DNA from: Usitatibacter sp035624355
GTDB taxonomy: Bacteria > Pseudomonadota > Gammaproteobacteria > Burkholderiales > Usitatibacteraceae
Direction of reading: 5' to 3'
NCBI GenBank assembly: GCA_035624355.1
Contig: DASPRQ010000030.1
Location: 1 to 25,197 of the forward strand
DNA length: 25,197 bases
Shown: piece after piece, positions 6,528 through 15,480 of the stretch
Numbering within the stretch: the first letter of the stretch is position 1
Layout: every line of letters starts with the position of its first letter
Notes under the pieces: model-generated
The model's input: only the letters and a program-made list of their open reading frames with translations
Databases searched by the model: none
Told to the model about the DNA's origin: nothing
Position numbers and translations under genes: made by a program

Positions 6528-7502
6528 CTACGGCTCGTCGTCCAAGGTGCCGCCGCCCCCGGCCGCCGCGCGGCGGAGCCGGTCGTTCACCGCCTCCCAC
6601 GCCGCGAGCGGCGGCGGCGCCTCGACGAGGATGCGCAGCGCGCCGCTGCGGTCCAGCGCGCGGAGGTTCCCGTAGAGGTCGTGCCCGTAGCGCAGCGGAT
6701 CGTCGGGCGCGGCCACCCAGGCGGCGACGTCGATCCCCGCGGGCTTCGCGCGCATCGCGAGCACCGCCACGTCGCGCGACCTCGCCACCTCGGCGCCGAG
6801 CGAGCGCGCCTCCACGAGCGCGAGCGCCGTATGGGGCGCGTAGTGCGCGGCGAGCGTGCCCGAGGCGCGGGGCGCAGCCGCATCGCGCTCGGCGGGCGCC
6901 ACGCCGAGCACGCCCTCGATGTCGCGGCGCGTGATCGCGCCGGGCCGCAGCAGCACCGGCGCCCCGCGCGTGAGGTCGACGATGGTCGATTCCAGCCCCA
7001 CCCCGCACGCGCCGCCGTCGAGCACGGCGAGCTCCGGGCCGAATTCGTCGCGCACGTGCTGCGCCGTGGTCGGGCTCACGTGGCCGAAGCGGTTGGCCGA
7101 GGGGGCGGCGACCGCGCCGCTGCCGATCCGCGCGAATTCCCGCAGCAGCTCCTGCGCGACCGGGTGCGAGGGGCAGCGCAGGCCCACGCCGTCCTGCCCG
7201 CCGGTCACGGCCGCGGGCACGCGCGCCGCCTTCGGGAGGATCATCGTGAGCGGGCCCGGCCAGAAGCGGGCGGCGAGCGTCATCGCGCTCGCCGGCACCT
7301 CGCGCGCCCACTGCGCGATCGCGAGCGGATCGGCGAAGTGCACGATGAGCGGATGGCTCTCGGGGCGGCCCTTCAAAGCGAAGATCTTCGCTACCGCCCG
7401 CGGGTTCGTCGCGTCGGCGCCGAGGCCATACACGGTCTCGGTGGGAAAGGCGACGAGCTCGCCCTCGACGAGGCGGCGCGCGGCCTCCGCGACCGTCGCC
7501 AT
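6528..7502 (-). CDS. L-threonylcarbamoyladenylate synthase, Sua5 type
   Basis: The 324-residue product makes threonylcarbamoyl-AMP from threonine, bicarbonate and ATP, the first step of the t6A modification at position 37 of ANN-decoding tRNAs. The YrdC domain spans about residues 5-190, with FPTETVYGLGADATNP (19-34), KGRP (44-47), RFWPGPLT, and the SAN motif in APSANRFGHVSPTTAQHV (133-150). A linker GTLAAHYAPHTAL (215-227) leads into a second Sua5-specific domain to the end. That makes it a Sua5-type rather than a short TsaC-type enzyme. The ATG at 7502-7500 shares one base with the polA stop (TGATG), so its translation is probably coupled to polA. It is an essential function, and I see no second copy in the window. 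Confidence 0.93.
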   Translation of the reverse strand: MATVAEAARRLVEGELVAFPTETVYGLGADATNPRAVAKIFALKGRPESHPLIVHFADPLAIAQWAREVPASAMTLAARFWPGPLTMILPKAARVPAAVTGGQDGVGLRCPSHPVAQELLREFARIGSGAVAAPSANRFGHVSPTTAQHVRDEFGPELAVLDGGACGVGLESTIVDLTRGAPVLLRPGAITRRDIEGVLGVAPAERDAAAPRASGTLAAHYAPHTALALVEARSLGAEVARSRDVAVLAMRAKPAGIDVAAWVAAPDDPLRYGHDLYGNLRALDRSGALRILVEAPPPLAAWEAVNDRLRRAAAGGGGTLDDEP

Positions 7503-10312
7503 CAGTGCGCCTTCTCCCAGTCGTCGCCCACGCCCGCCTCCACGACGAGCGGGACGTCGAGGGTCGCGACCCCGGCCATGAGCTTCTCGACGCCGGGCTT
7601 CACGCGCTCGAGCTCGCCCCCGGGCACCTCGAGCACGAGCTCGTCGTGCACCTGCATCACGAGCTTCGCCGCGAGCGCCTCGCGCTCGATCCAGCCCTGC
7701 ACCGCGATCATCGCCATCTTGATGAGGTCGGCGGCCGTGCCCTGCATCGGCGCGTTGATCGCCTGGCGCTCGGCGGCCTGGCGGCGCGCCACGTTGGACG
7801 AGCCGATGTCGGGCAGCCACAGGCGCCGCCCGAACACCGTTTCCACGTAGCCGCGCTCGCGCGCCTCGTTGCGCGTGCGCTCCATGTACGCCGCCACCCC
7901 GGGGTAGCGCGCGAAGTACTTCTCCATGTAGCTCTGCGCGGCGGAGCGCTCGATGTCGAGGTTGGAGGCGAGCCCGAAGGCGCTCATGCCGTAGATGAGC
8001 CCGAAGTTGATCACCTTGGCGTAGCGGCGCTGCTCGCTCGTGACCGCCTCGGGAGGCGTGTCGAAGACTTCGGCGGCCGTGTGGCGGTGCACGTCCTCGC
8101 CCTTGGCGAAGGCCTCGAGCAGGCTCTTGTCGCCCGACAGGTGCGCCATGATGCGCAGCTCGATCTGCGAGTAGTCGGCCGAGACGATCTTCGAGCCGGG
8201 CGGGGCGACGAACGCCTCGCGGATGCGCCGCCCCTCGGCGGTGCGCACCGGGATGTTCTGCAGGTTCGGGTCGGTGGAGGCGAGGCGCCCGGTCACGGCC
8301 ACGGTCTGCGCGTAGTTGGTGTGCACGCGCCCCGTCCTCGGGTTCACCATGCGCGGCAGCTTGTCGGTGTAGGTGCTCTTCAGCTTCGCGAGCGCCCGGT
8401 GCTCGAGCAGCGTCGCGCAGATCGGATGATCCTCCGCGAGCTTCTCGAGCACCTCCTCGTCCGTGGACGGCGCCCCCGAGGGCGTCTTCTTCACCACGCG
8501 CAGCTTCAGCCGCTCGAAGAGCACCTCGGCGAGCTGCTTGGGCGAGCCGAGGTTGAACGGGCCGCCGGCGAGCTCGTGGGCGCGGCGCTCGAGCCCGAGC
8601 ATCTTCTGCCCCAGCTCCTGCCCCTGGGCCGCGAGCCGCCCCGCGTCGATCAGCACGCCGTTCCGCTCCATGGTGAGCAGCACGCCCGCCACGGGGATCT
8701 CGATCTCGCGGTAGATGCGCCGAAGCTTCGCGTCGCGCTCGATCCGCGGCCACATCGCCCGGTGCAGCTGGAGCGTCACGTCCGCGTCCTCGGCCGAGTA
8801 GTCCGTCGCGCGCTGCACGTCCACCTGCTCGAAGGGGATCTGCGAGGCGCCCTTGCCCGCCACGTCGGCGTACTGGATGAGGCCCGTGGCGCCGAGGTAG
8901 CGGGTGGCGAGCGCGTCCATGTCGTGGCGCTGGTGGCTCTCGAGCACGTACGACTCGAGGAGCGTGTCGTGCTCGACGCCGCGCACCGTCACGCCGTGGT
9001 TGGCGAGCACGTGGCGGTCGTACTTCGCGTTCTGCCCGACCTTCGGCCGCGAGACGTCCTCGAGCCACGGCCGCAGGCGCTCGAGGACCTGCGCGAGGGG
9101 AAGCTGCGCCGGCGCCCCCGCGTAGCGGTGCCCGACCGGGACGTAGGCGCCCTCGCCCGGCGTGACGGCGAAGGCGAGCCCCACGAGCTGCGCGCTCATC
9201 GGATCGAGGCTCGTGGTCTCCGTGTCGAGGCAGGCGAGCGGGGCCGCGGCGAGCTTCGCGGCCCAGCGCTCGAGGCCCTCCGCGTCGAGCACCGTCTCGT
9301 AGCGGCGCGTGGCGACGAAGGGCGTCGCGTCGGCCTTGGGCTCGAGGGTCGCGGTGAGGAGCGCGAAGTTGCGCCCGCCCTTGCCCGCCGCCTCGCCCGC
9401 CGGCGGCCCGCCGCGCCGCGGGCCGGCCCCGGCGCCCGCCTCGCCGCCCTTGCCGAGCGCCTCGCGGAGCGTTCGGAAGCCGAAGCGCTCGTAGAGCGCG
9501 GCGAGCGCCGCATCGTCGGAGCCGCGGTCCACGAGCGACTCCACCTCGAAGGGGAGCTCGACGTCGGTCTTCACGGTGAGCAGGCGCCGCCCCGTGGGCA
9601 GCCACGCGGCGGCCTTGCGCAGGTTCTCGCCCACCACCCCCTTCACCTCGCCCGCGTGCGCGACCACTTCCTCGAGCGAGCCGTACTGCTCGACGAGCTT
9701 CGAGGCGGTCTTCGGCCCCACCTTCTCCACGCCGGGGACGTTGTCCACGGCGTCCCCCATGAGCGCGAGGTAGTCGACGATCTTCTCCGGCGGCACCCCG
9801 AACTTCGCCTTCACGCCCGCGGGATCGAGCTTCTCCATGGGCACGGCCATGGTGTTCACCCACAGCACGCGGTCGGTCACGAGCTGCGTGAGGTCCTTGT
9901 CGCCCGTGGAGATCACCGAGTCCCAGCCGTGCTCGCCCTCGGCGTGGGTGACGAGCGTGCCGATCACGTCGTCGGCTTCCACGCCCTCGACGATCACGAG
10001 CGGCCAGCCGAGCGCGCGGATCACCTCGTGCAGCGGCGCGATCTGGCGCGCGAGGTCCTCGGGCATCGCCTGGCGCGTGGCCTTGTACTCGGGGTAGATC
10101 TCGTCGCGGAAGGTCTTGCCCTTGGGGTCGAACACGCAGGCGATATAATCGGAGGGGAAATCCTGCTTGAGCTTCCTCAGCATGTTGATCACGCCGAGGA
10201 TCGCGCCCGTGGGCTCGCCCGAAGGCGAGCGGAACTCGGGCAGCGCGTGGAAGGCGCGGTAGAGATAGCTCGAGGCGTCGACGAGCAGCAGGCGTTTCCT
10301 CGGTTCCGTCAT
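7502..10312 (-). CDS. polA: DNA polymerase I
   Basis: The 936-residue product is a full-length three-domain PolA for Okazaki-fragment processing and excision-repair synthesis. Residues 1-285 are the 5'-3' exonuclease (LLLVDASSYLYRAFHA at 8-23, STGDKDLTQLV, LMGDAVDNVPGV). After a Gly-rich linker (about 288-314) comes the 3'-5' exonuclease with an intact CLDTETTSLD (361-370), so proofreading should be active. The polymerase domain carries motif A DYSQIELRIMAHLSGD (713-728), motif B RRYAKVINFGLIYGMSAFG (762-780) and motif C MQVHDELVLEVP (886-897). The start is the ATG at 10312-10310, which gives the conserved MTEPRKRLLLVD opening. The upstream gap to the divergent LOG gene is only 39 bp. The gene overlaps the downstream sua5-type gene by one base. 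Confidence 0.97.
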   Translation of the reverse strand: MTEPRKRLLLVDASSYLYRAFHALPEFRSPSGEPTGAILGVINMLRKLKQDFPSDYIACVFDPKGKTFRDEIYPEYKATRQAMPEDLARQIAPLHEVIRALGWPLVIVEGVEADDVIGTLVTHAEGEHGWDSVISTGDKDLTQLVTDRVLWVNTMAVPMEKLDPAGVKAKFGVPPEKIVDYLALMGDAVDNVPGVEKVGPKTASKLVEQYGSLEEVVAHAGEVKGVVGENLRKAAAWLPTGRRLLTVKTDVELPFEVESLVDRGSDDAALAALYERFGFRTLREALGKGGEAGAGAGPRRGGPPAGEAAGKGGRNFALLTATLEPKADATPFVATRRYETVLDAEGLERWAAKLAAAPLACLDTETTSLDPMSAQLVGLAFAVTPGEGAYVPVGHRYAGAPAQLPLAQVLERLRPWLEDVSRPKVGQNAKYDRHVLANHGVTVRGVEHDTLLESYVLESHQRHDMDALATRYLGATGLIQYADVAGKGASQIPFEQVDVQRATDYSAEDADVTLQLHRAMWPRIERDAKLRRIYREIEIPVAGVLLTMERNGVLIDAGRLAAQGQELGQKMLGLERRAHELAGGPFNLGSPKQLAEVLFERLKLRVVKKTPSGAPSTDEEVLEKLAEDHPICATLLEHRALAKLKSTYTDKLPRMVNPRTGRVHTNYAQTVAVTGRLASTDPNLQNIPVRTAEGRRIREAFVAPPGSKIVSADYSQIELRIMAHLSGDKSLLEAFAKGEDVHRHTAAEVFDTPPEAVTSEQRRYAKVINFGLIYGMSAFGLASNLDIERSAAQSYMEKYFARYPGVAAYMERTRNEARERGYVETVFGRRLWLPDIGSSNVARRQAAERQAINAPMQGTAADLIKMAMIAVQGWIEREALAAKLVMQVHDELVLEVPGGELERVKPGVEKLMAGVATLDVPLVVEAGVGDDWEKAH

Positions 10313-10351
10313 CGGAGTCCGAAACCCTCGATTCGCGATCTGGAGAGCGCC

Positions 10352-11086
10352 ATGGCCGCCAACCCCCCCAAGGTCCCCAAGCCCTCGGACCCGCAGCTCG
10401 TCCGCCGCTCGCAGAACTCGGCGCGCGAGGCGTGGCGCATGTTCGAGATTATCGCAGAGTTCGTCACCGCGACCGAGCGGCTGCAGACGATCCAGCCCGC
10501 GGTGGCGGTGTTCGGCAGCGCGCGCGCGACGCCCGGGCACCGCTACTACGAGCTCGCCGAGGACATCGCGCGGCGCCTCTCGGAGGCGGGATTCTCGGTG
10601 ATCTCCGGCGGCGGCCCCGGGATCATGGAGGCGGCCAACCGCGGCGCCTACGAGGGCCGCAGCCCCAGCGTGGGCCTCAACATCCAGCTTCCCCACGAGC
10701 AGGTCGCGAACGCCTACCAGGACGTCTCGCACACCTTCCAGCACTTCTTCGCCCGCAAGGTGATGTTCGTGAAGCTCTCGTGCGCCTTCGTGATGATGCC
10801 GGGCGGCTTCGGCACGCTCGACGAGCTGATGGAGGTGCTCACCCTCGTGCAGACCGGCAAGATCCGCAAGGTGCCCGTCATCCTCGTGGGGAGCGCCTTC
10901 TGGAGCGGACTCTTGCAGTGGATCAAGGGGACGCTGCGCGAAGAGGGGATGATCGGCGTGGAGGATCCCGACCTGCTGCAGGTGATCGACGACCCGCAGT
11001 CGGTGGTCGAGGCGATCTTCGCGCACTACCAGTCGCGCGGGTTCGAGCCGAGCCCGTCGGAACGCGAGGCGGAGCTCGCGCTCTAA
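10352..11086 (+). CDS. LOG-family protein, putative nucleoside 5'-monophosphate phosphoribohydrolase
   Basis: The 244-residue product has the two LOG (Lonely Guy) motifs: SGGGPGIMEAAN (86-97) and PGGFGTLDELME (150-161), with R135-K136 between them. The fold is Rossmann-like and the protein is cytosolic. Family members cleave cytokinin riboside monophosphates or AMP-like nucleotides to the free base and ribose 5-phosphate. In non-plant bacteria the physiological substrate is mostly unknown. Residues 1-45 form an extra N-terminal helical region before the core AVAVFGSARATPG (50-62), as in the longer TIGR00730 subgroup. GGAGA at 10342-10346 precedes the ATG. It is transcribed divergently from polA across 39 bp, so its promoter must overlap polA coding sequence. 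Confidence 0.9.
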   Translation: MAANPPKVPKPSDPQLVRRSQNSAREAWRMFEIIAEFVTATERLQTIQPAVAVFGSARATPGHRYYELAEDIARRLSEAGFSVISGGGPGIMEAANRGAYEGRSPSVGLNIQLPHEQVANAYQDVSHTFQHFFARKVMFVKLSCAFVMMPGGFGTLDELMEVLTLVQTGKIRKVPVILVGSAFWSGLLQWIKGTLREEGMIGVEDPDLLQVIDDPQSVVEAIFAHYQSRGFEPSPSEREAELAL

Positions 11087-11088
11087 AC

Positions 11089-11097
11089 TGATACACT
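11089..11097 (+). promoter_or_regulatory. possible extended -10 promoter for the DUF2782 gene
   Basis: TGATACACT just after the LOG stop resembles an extended -10 (TG, one base, then TACACT). Transcription would start near 11104, about 16 nt before the ATG at 11120. There is no recognisable -35 in the GC-rich sequence upstream, so this is tentative, and read-through from the LOG gene is equally possible. Confidence 0.3.
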
Positions 11098-11119
11098 TCG
11101 CGTGCGAATCGAGGCCCCC

Positions 11120-11509
11120 ATGCAAGACATCGATTTCGACCGGCGCATCGGCGCGGCGCTCGCGGCCGCCGCCCTCCTCGCCGCGGCCGCCGCGCTTCCC
11201 GCCGCGGCCCAATCGCCCGAGCGCGCCAAGCCTCCCGGCACCGTGCCCCTCGAGCAGGTTCCACCGCCCCCGCCCGCCTCGCTCACCACCGAGCCCGAGC
11301 CGAAGCCGGAGATCACCACGCGCGTGCAGGGCGGGGAGACCGTGCAGGAGTACCGCATCCACGGCAAGCTCTACATGATGCGGGTGACGCCGAAGCACGG
11401 CGTCCCGTACGTTCTGATGGACGTCAAGGGAGACGGCACGTTCACGCGCCTGGACAACTCGCTCGACAGCGGCCTGCGCGTGCCCCAGTGGGTCCTGATG
11501 GAGTTCTGA
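11120..11509 (+). CDS. DUF2782 exported protein
   Basis: The 129-residue product has an Ala-rich signal peptide ending near LPAAAQ (about residue 30), a Pro-rich linker (PLEQVPPPPPA), and then the DUF2782 domain. The domain is recognised from EYRIHGKLYMMRVTPKHGVP followed by YVLMDVKGDG and a closing VPQWVLMEF. It should be periplasmic. The family is small, found mainly in beta- and gammaproteobacteria, and has no assigned function; it is commonly encoded next to polA and thrB. I chose ATG 11120, with GAGG at 11111-11114, over an in-frame GTG at 11102 that would add six residues. The stop is 16 nt before thrB, so the two are probably co-transcribed. Confidence 0.85.
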   Translation: MQDIDFDRRIGAALAAAALLAAAAALPAAAQSPERAKPPGTVPLEQVPPPPPASLTTEPEPKPEITTRVQGGETVQEYRIHGKLYMMRVTPKHGVPYVLMDVKGDGTFTRLDNSLDSGLRVPQWVLMEF

Positions 11510-11525
11510 GCGAGCCCACCGCGCG

Positions 11526-12464
11526 ATGTCGGTTTTCACCCCCGTCTCGGACGCCGACGCGCGCGCCCTGCTCGAGCATTACGCCCTGGGCGAGCTCGAG
11601 CGGCTCGAGGGCATCGCGCAGGGCGTGGAGAACACCAACTACTTCCTCACCACCACGACGGGCGAGTACGTCCTCACGCTCTTCGAGCACATCCCGCGCT
11701 CGGACCTGCCGTTCTACGTGGGCCTCATGGACCACCTCGCCCGTCGCGGCGTGGCCTGCCCGGTCCCGATGCGCCGCGAGAACGGCGGGATGATCTCCGA
11801 GGTGAACGGCAAGCCCGCGTGCATCGTGACGAAGCTCGCCGGGGCGCCGCGCGCGCATCCCGGCGTCGGGGACTGCCGCGCCGCCGGCGCAATCCTCGCG
11901 CGCGTGCACGTGGCCGCCGTCGACTACGACGCCGGGCTCGCGAACTGGCGGGGCCGCGAGTGGCGCGAGCGCTTCGCCGGGATCCTCGCGCCGAAGCTCT
12001 CGGCCGCGGAGAACGAGCTCATCGCCTCCGAGAACCGCTACCAGGCCATGCACGACGACACGGTGCTCCCGCAGGGCGTGATCCACGGCGACTTCTTCCA
12101 CGACAACGTGCTCTGGGACGAGGACGGCCGCGGCGGCGTGATCGACTTCTACTTCGCCTGCGACGACGCGCTCGCCTACGACGTGGCCATCGCCGTGAAC
12201 GACTGGTGCGCCACGCCCGAGGCCCGGCTCGACGCACCCCGCGTCGCCGCGTTCATCGAGGGCTACGAATCGGAGCGCCCCCTGGAGGAGCTCGAGCGCG
12301 CGATGTGGCCGGTGATGCTGCGGCGCGCGGCGCTGCGCACGTGGCTCGGCCGCCTGGGCTACAACCACTTCCCGCGCGCCTCCGAGATGACCATCCCGAA
12401 GGACCACGGGTTCTCGCGCCGGCTCCTCGAGCACCACCTCGCGCACGCGAGGGCGCTCGCCTGA
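11526..12464 (+). CDS. thrB: homoserine kinase (APH-fold type)
   Basis: The 312-residue product phosphorylates L-homoserine to O-phosphohomoserine for threonine biosynthesis. It is the aminoglycoside-phosphotransferase-like form used by Pseudomonas and betaproteobacteria, not the GHMP form of E. coli. The start MSVFTPVS and the stretch EGIAQGVENTNYFLTTTTGE (28-47) with VLTLFE are characteristic. Catalytic motifs are HGDFFHDN (187-194, Asp189 and Asn194) and VIDFYFACDD (205-214, metal-binding Asp207). It follows DUF2782 by 16 nt. Its TGA shares one base with the ATG of the membrane-protein gene (TGATG), so translation of the latter is likely coupled. Confidence 0.94.
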   Translation: MSVFTPVSDADARALLEHYALGELERLEGIAQGVENTNYFLTTTTGEYVLTLFEHIPRSDLPFYVGLMDHLARRGVACPVPMRRENGGMISEVNGKPACIVTKLAGAPRAHPGVGDCRAAGAILARVHVAAVDYDAGLANWRGREWRERFAGILAPKLSAAENELIASENRYQAMHDDTVLPQGVIHGDFFHDNVLWDEDGRGGVIDFYFACDDALAYDVAIAVNDWCATPEARLDAPRVAAFIEGYESERPLEELERAMWPVMLRRAALRTWLGRLGYNHFPRASEMTIPKDHGFSRRLLEHHLAHARALA

Positions 12465-13201
12465 TGGACCCCACCATCCGGGTCGCGGAGCTCGGCGCGG
12501 GGCGGGGCCCGGCCTGGCTCGCCGAATCCTTCCGCCTGTTCCGCGGCGCGCCCCTGCAGTGGATCGCGCTGTGCGCGGGCTGGCTCGCGATCTCGCTCGG
12601 GCTGCTGCTCGTGCCCTTCCTCGGGCTCGTGGTCTCCAACCTCCTGCAGCCCGTGTTCTTCGCGAGCTTCGCGATCGCCGCCTACCGCCAGGCCTCGGGC
12701 GAGCGCCTCGTGATGAGGGACCTCTTCCGCGGCTTCCGGCGCAACATGCGCGCGCTGGTGAACCTCGGAGCGCTGCTGCTGCTCGCGCAGCTCGTGATCC
12801 TGATGCTCATGGCCGCGCTCGGCATGCCCATGGTCGAGGAGGGCGACCACATCCTCACGGTCGAGGAATACGTGGAGCTGCTCCAGGGCAAGGAGTGGAT
12901 CCTCGGGATCGGCTTGGGGCTCACCGTGCTCGTGAAGGGGGCGCTGTGGTTCGCCCCGCCCCTCATCGCCTTCCACGGCATGAGCACGACCCACGCGGTC
13001 CGCTGGAGCGTCTACGCGGCGTTCGCGAACCTCGGCGCGATGCTCGCCTACGGCGCGGTGCTGCTCGTCCTCTTCGTGGCGGGGATGCTTCCCTGGGCCC
13101 TGGGCCTCGTCGTCGTGCTGCCGCTCGCGGCGATCAGCACCTACGTGGGGTACCACGAGGTGTTCGAGGCCACCCCCGCGCCCGACGCTACACCGCCGTG
13201 A
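12464..13201 (+). CDS. BPSS1780-family membrane protein
   Basis: The 245-residue product is an integral inner-membrane protein with about five to six hydrophobic segments: roughly residues 30-50, 52-75, 100-124, 145-165, 178-200 and 203-225. The N-terminal part (GPAWLAESFRLFRGAPLQWI) and the C-terminal stretch ISTYVGYHEVFEA are the features by which I place it in the BPSS1780 group, common next to thrB in betaproteobacteria. The function is unknown. An acidic loop (about MVEEGDHILTVEEYVELLQG) separates the third and fourth segments and is predicted outside the membrane. The last 14 nt overlap the convergent uvrD gene. Confidence 0.85.
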   Translation: MDPTIRVAELGAGRGPAWLAESFRLFRGAPLQWIALCAGWLAISLGLLLVPFLGLVVSNLLQPVFFASFAIAAYRQASGERLVMRDLFRGFRRNMRALVNLGALLLLAQLVILMLMAALGMPMVEEGDHILTVEEYVELLQGKEWILGIGLGLTVLVKGALWFAPPLIAFHGMSTTHAVRWSVYAAFANLGAMLAYGAVLLVLFVAGMLPWALGLVVVLPLAAISTYVGYHEVFEATPAPDATPP

Positions 13202-15467
13202 GCTTGGCGTACTGCAGCGCGAGCCACTTCGTCCCCTCGCCCGCGAAGCGCACCTGCACGCGCGCGTCCAGGCCCCGGCCCTCGAAGTTGAGCACCACGC
13301 CTTCGCCGAACTTCGCGTGGCGCACGCTCTGCCCGATGGCGAAGGGCTGCTCGTCGGGGCGCGGCATCTCGAAGGGCGCGCGCCGCACCGGCGCCGGATA
13401 GCGGCTGCGGTCGGCCATCGGGGCGCGTCCGCCGCCCGAGCTCCAGGCGCCGGTGCCGGCCGCGTACGAGGCCCCCGCGCCGCGGCGCTCGAAGGGCCGG
13501 TCCGGGAGCACGATCCACTTGCACAGCTGCGGCGGGACCTCCTCGACGAAGCGCGACACGATGCCGTAGCGCGGCTGGCCGTGCAGCATGCGGCTTCCCG
13601 CGTAGGAGAGGTACAGGCGCCTGCGCGCCCGCGTGATCGCCACGTACATGAGGCGCCGCTCCTCCTCGAGGCCGCCGTCCTCGGAGAGGCTGTTCTCGTG
13701 GGGGAAGAGCCCCTCCTCGAGGCCCGAGATGAACACCGCCGAGAACTCCAGCCCCTTCGCCGAATGCACCGTCATGAGCTGCAGCGCGTCCTCGCCGGCG
13801 GCCGCCTCGCGCTCGCCCGCCTCGAGGCTCGCGTGGGTGAGGAAGGCGGAGAGCACCTGGCGCTCCGGCGAGCCCGCGCCCGCGACGTCCTCCTCGGCCT
13901 CGCCCGCGGGCTCCAGGCCGTGCTCGAAATCCTCCGCGAAGAGGGCGGCGGCGTTGTAGAGCTCCTGGAGGTTCTCGAGGCGGTCCTGCCCGTCCTTCTC
14001 CGCGGCGTAGTGCTCCTTGAGGCGGCTCCTCTCGATCGCCTCCTCGACGAGCTCCGGCAGCGCGAGCGTGTCGGCGGATCGCGCGAGGGCGTCGAGGATC
14101 GCGACGAACTGCGCGAGCGCCGCGCCGCTTCGCCCGCCCACGATGCCCGAGCGCGCGGCGTGCACGAGGCTGCCGATGCCCCGCTCGGAGGCCTCCTGGA
14201 GCTGCTCGACGGAGCGCGCGCCGATGCCCCGCGGCGGGAAGTTCGCCACCCGCGTGAACGCCGTGTCGTCGTCCGGGTTCGCCGCGAGCCGCAAATACGC
14301 GAGCGCGTGCTTCACCTCCTGGCGCTCGAAGAAGCGCAGCCCCCCGTACACCCGGTAGGCGACGCCCGCGCGGAAGAGCGCGTGCTCGAGCACCCGCGAC
14401 TGCGCGTTCGAGCGGTAGAGCAGCGCCATGTCCGAGAGCGCCACGCCCTCGCGGTGGAGGCTCCGCGCCTCCTCGACGATGAAGCGCGCCTCGTCCTCGT
14501 CGTTGGCGGCCGCGTAGACGCGCAGCGGCTCGCCCTTGCCTTCGGAGGTCCAGAGGTTCTTGCCGAGGCGCGCCTTGTTGCGCGCGATCACCGCGTTGGC
14601 GGCATCGAGGATGTTGCCGTGGGAGCGGTAGTTCTGCTCGAGCTTCACGACCTCCCGGATCCCGAAGTCGCGCACGAGCTCGTTCATGTTGCCGACTTCC
14701 GCTCCCCGGAAGCGATACACCGACTGGTCGTCGTCCCCCACCGCGAAGACGCACCCGTTCGATCCCGCGAGGAGCTTCACCCACTTGTACTGCAGCCGGT
14801 TCGTGTCCTGGAACTCGTCGACGAGGATGTAGCGGAAGCGGCTCTGGTAGTGGCGCAGGACGTCGGGGTTGCGCGCGAGCATCTCGAACGTGCGCAGCAG
14901 CAGCTCCGCGAAATCCACCACGCCCTCGCGGTCGCACTGGGCGTCGTAGTCCGCGTAGAACGCCACCATGCGGCGCGTGAAGTCGTCGCCGGCCTCCACG
15001 GCGTTGGCCCGCAGGCCCGCTTCCTTGCTGGCGTTGATGAAGCCCTGCAGTTGCCGCGGGGGATACTTCTCGTCGTCGAGCGCCTGCGCCTTCGCCAGCC
15101 GCTTCACCAGGGAGAGCTGGTCGGCGGAGTCGAGGATCTGGAAGAGCTGCGGCAGGCCCGCCTCCCGGTGGTGCGCGCGCAGCAGCCGGTTGCACAGGCC
15201 GTGGAAGGTCCCCACCCACATGCCCCGCGTGTTGATCGGCAGCATCGCCGAGAGCCGCGTGAGCATCTCGCGCGCGGCCTTGTTGGTGAAGGTGACCGCG
15301 AGGATGCCCGCGGGGGTCGCCTCGCCCGACTGGATCAGGTGCGCGATGCGCGTGGTGAGCACGCGCGTCTTGCCGCTGCCGGCGCCAGCGAGGATGAGCG
15401 CCGACTCGCGCGGCAGGGTGACGGCCTTGAGCTGCTCGGGATTGAGGTTCGAGAGGAAATCGCGCAT
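13188..15467 (-). CDS. uvrD: UvrD/PcrA-type DNA helicase II
   Basis: The 759-residue product is a superfamily 1A 3'-5' helicase for nucleotide-excision and mismatch repair. The motifs occur in order: the Walker A loop ILAGAGSGKTRVL (25-37), FTNKAA, GTFHG, VDEFQDTNRLQYKW (Walker B), VGDDDQSVYRFRGA, LEQNYRS, TVHSAKGLEF and VAITRARRRLYLSYA. The C-terminus after about residue 720 is the small Tudor-like domain (VRHAKFGEGVVLNFEGRG, then ARVQVRF and TKWLALQYAKL) that in UvrD/PcrA binds RNA polymerase. It fits UvrD better than Rep on this C-terminus. The start ATG at 15467-15465 gives the usual LNPEQLKAV opening. The ribosome site is weak, and a GC hairpin lies just upstream. It converges on the BPSS1780-type gene with 14-nt overlap. 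Confidence 0.95.
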   Translation of the reverse strand: MRDFLSNLNPEQLKAVTLPRESALILAGAGSGKTRVLTTRIAHLIQSGEATPAGILAVTFTNKAAREMLTRLSAMLPINTRGMWVGTFHGLCNRLLRAHHREAGLPQLFQILDSADQLSLVKRLAKAQALDDEKYPPRQLQGFINASKEAGLRANAVEAGDDFTRRMVAFYADYDAQCDREGVVDFAELLLRTFEMLARNPDVLRHYQSRFRYILVDEFQDTNRLQYKWVKLLAGSNGCVFAVGDDDQSVYRFRGAEVGNMNELVRDFGIREVVKLEQNYRSHGNILDAANAVIARNKARLGKNLWTSEGKGEPLRVYAAANDEDEARFIVEEARSLHREGVALSDMALLYRSNAQSRVLEHALFRAGVAYRVYGGLRFFERQEVKHALAYLRLAANPDDDTAFTRVANFPPRGIGARSVEQLQEASERGIGSLVHAARSGIVGGRSGAALAQFVAILDALARSADTLALPELVEEAIERSRLKEHYAAEKDGQDRLENLQELYNAAALFAEDFEHGLEPAGEAEEDVAGAGSPERQVLSAFLTHASLEAGEREAAAGEDALQLMTVHSAKGLEFSAVFISGLEEGLFPHENSLSEDGGLEEERRLMYVAITRARRRLYLSYAGSRMLHGQPRYGIVSRFVEEVPPQLCKWIVLPDRPFERRGAGASYAAGTGAWSSGGGRAPMADRSRYPAPVRRAPFEMPRPDEQPFAIGQSVRHAKFGEGVVLNFEGRGLDARVQVRFAGEGTKWLALQYAKLTAV

Positions 15468-15480
15468 GCGCGGGACGGAC

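Noticed and set aside
5829..7850. Plus-strand open frame antisense to the YHS and Sua5 genes
   Set aside because: Both minus-strand genes have clear motifs; the antisense product has none.
7505..10351. Open frame of about 950 codons antisense to polA, in frame with the LOG gene
   Set aside because: A shadow of polA codons with G/C third positions; the LOG protein starts at the ATG with a ribosome site at 10352.
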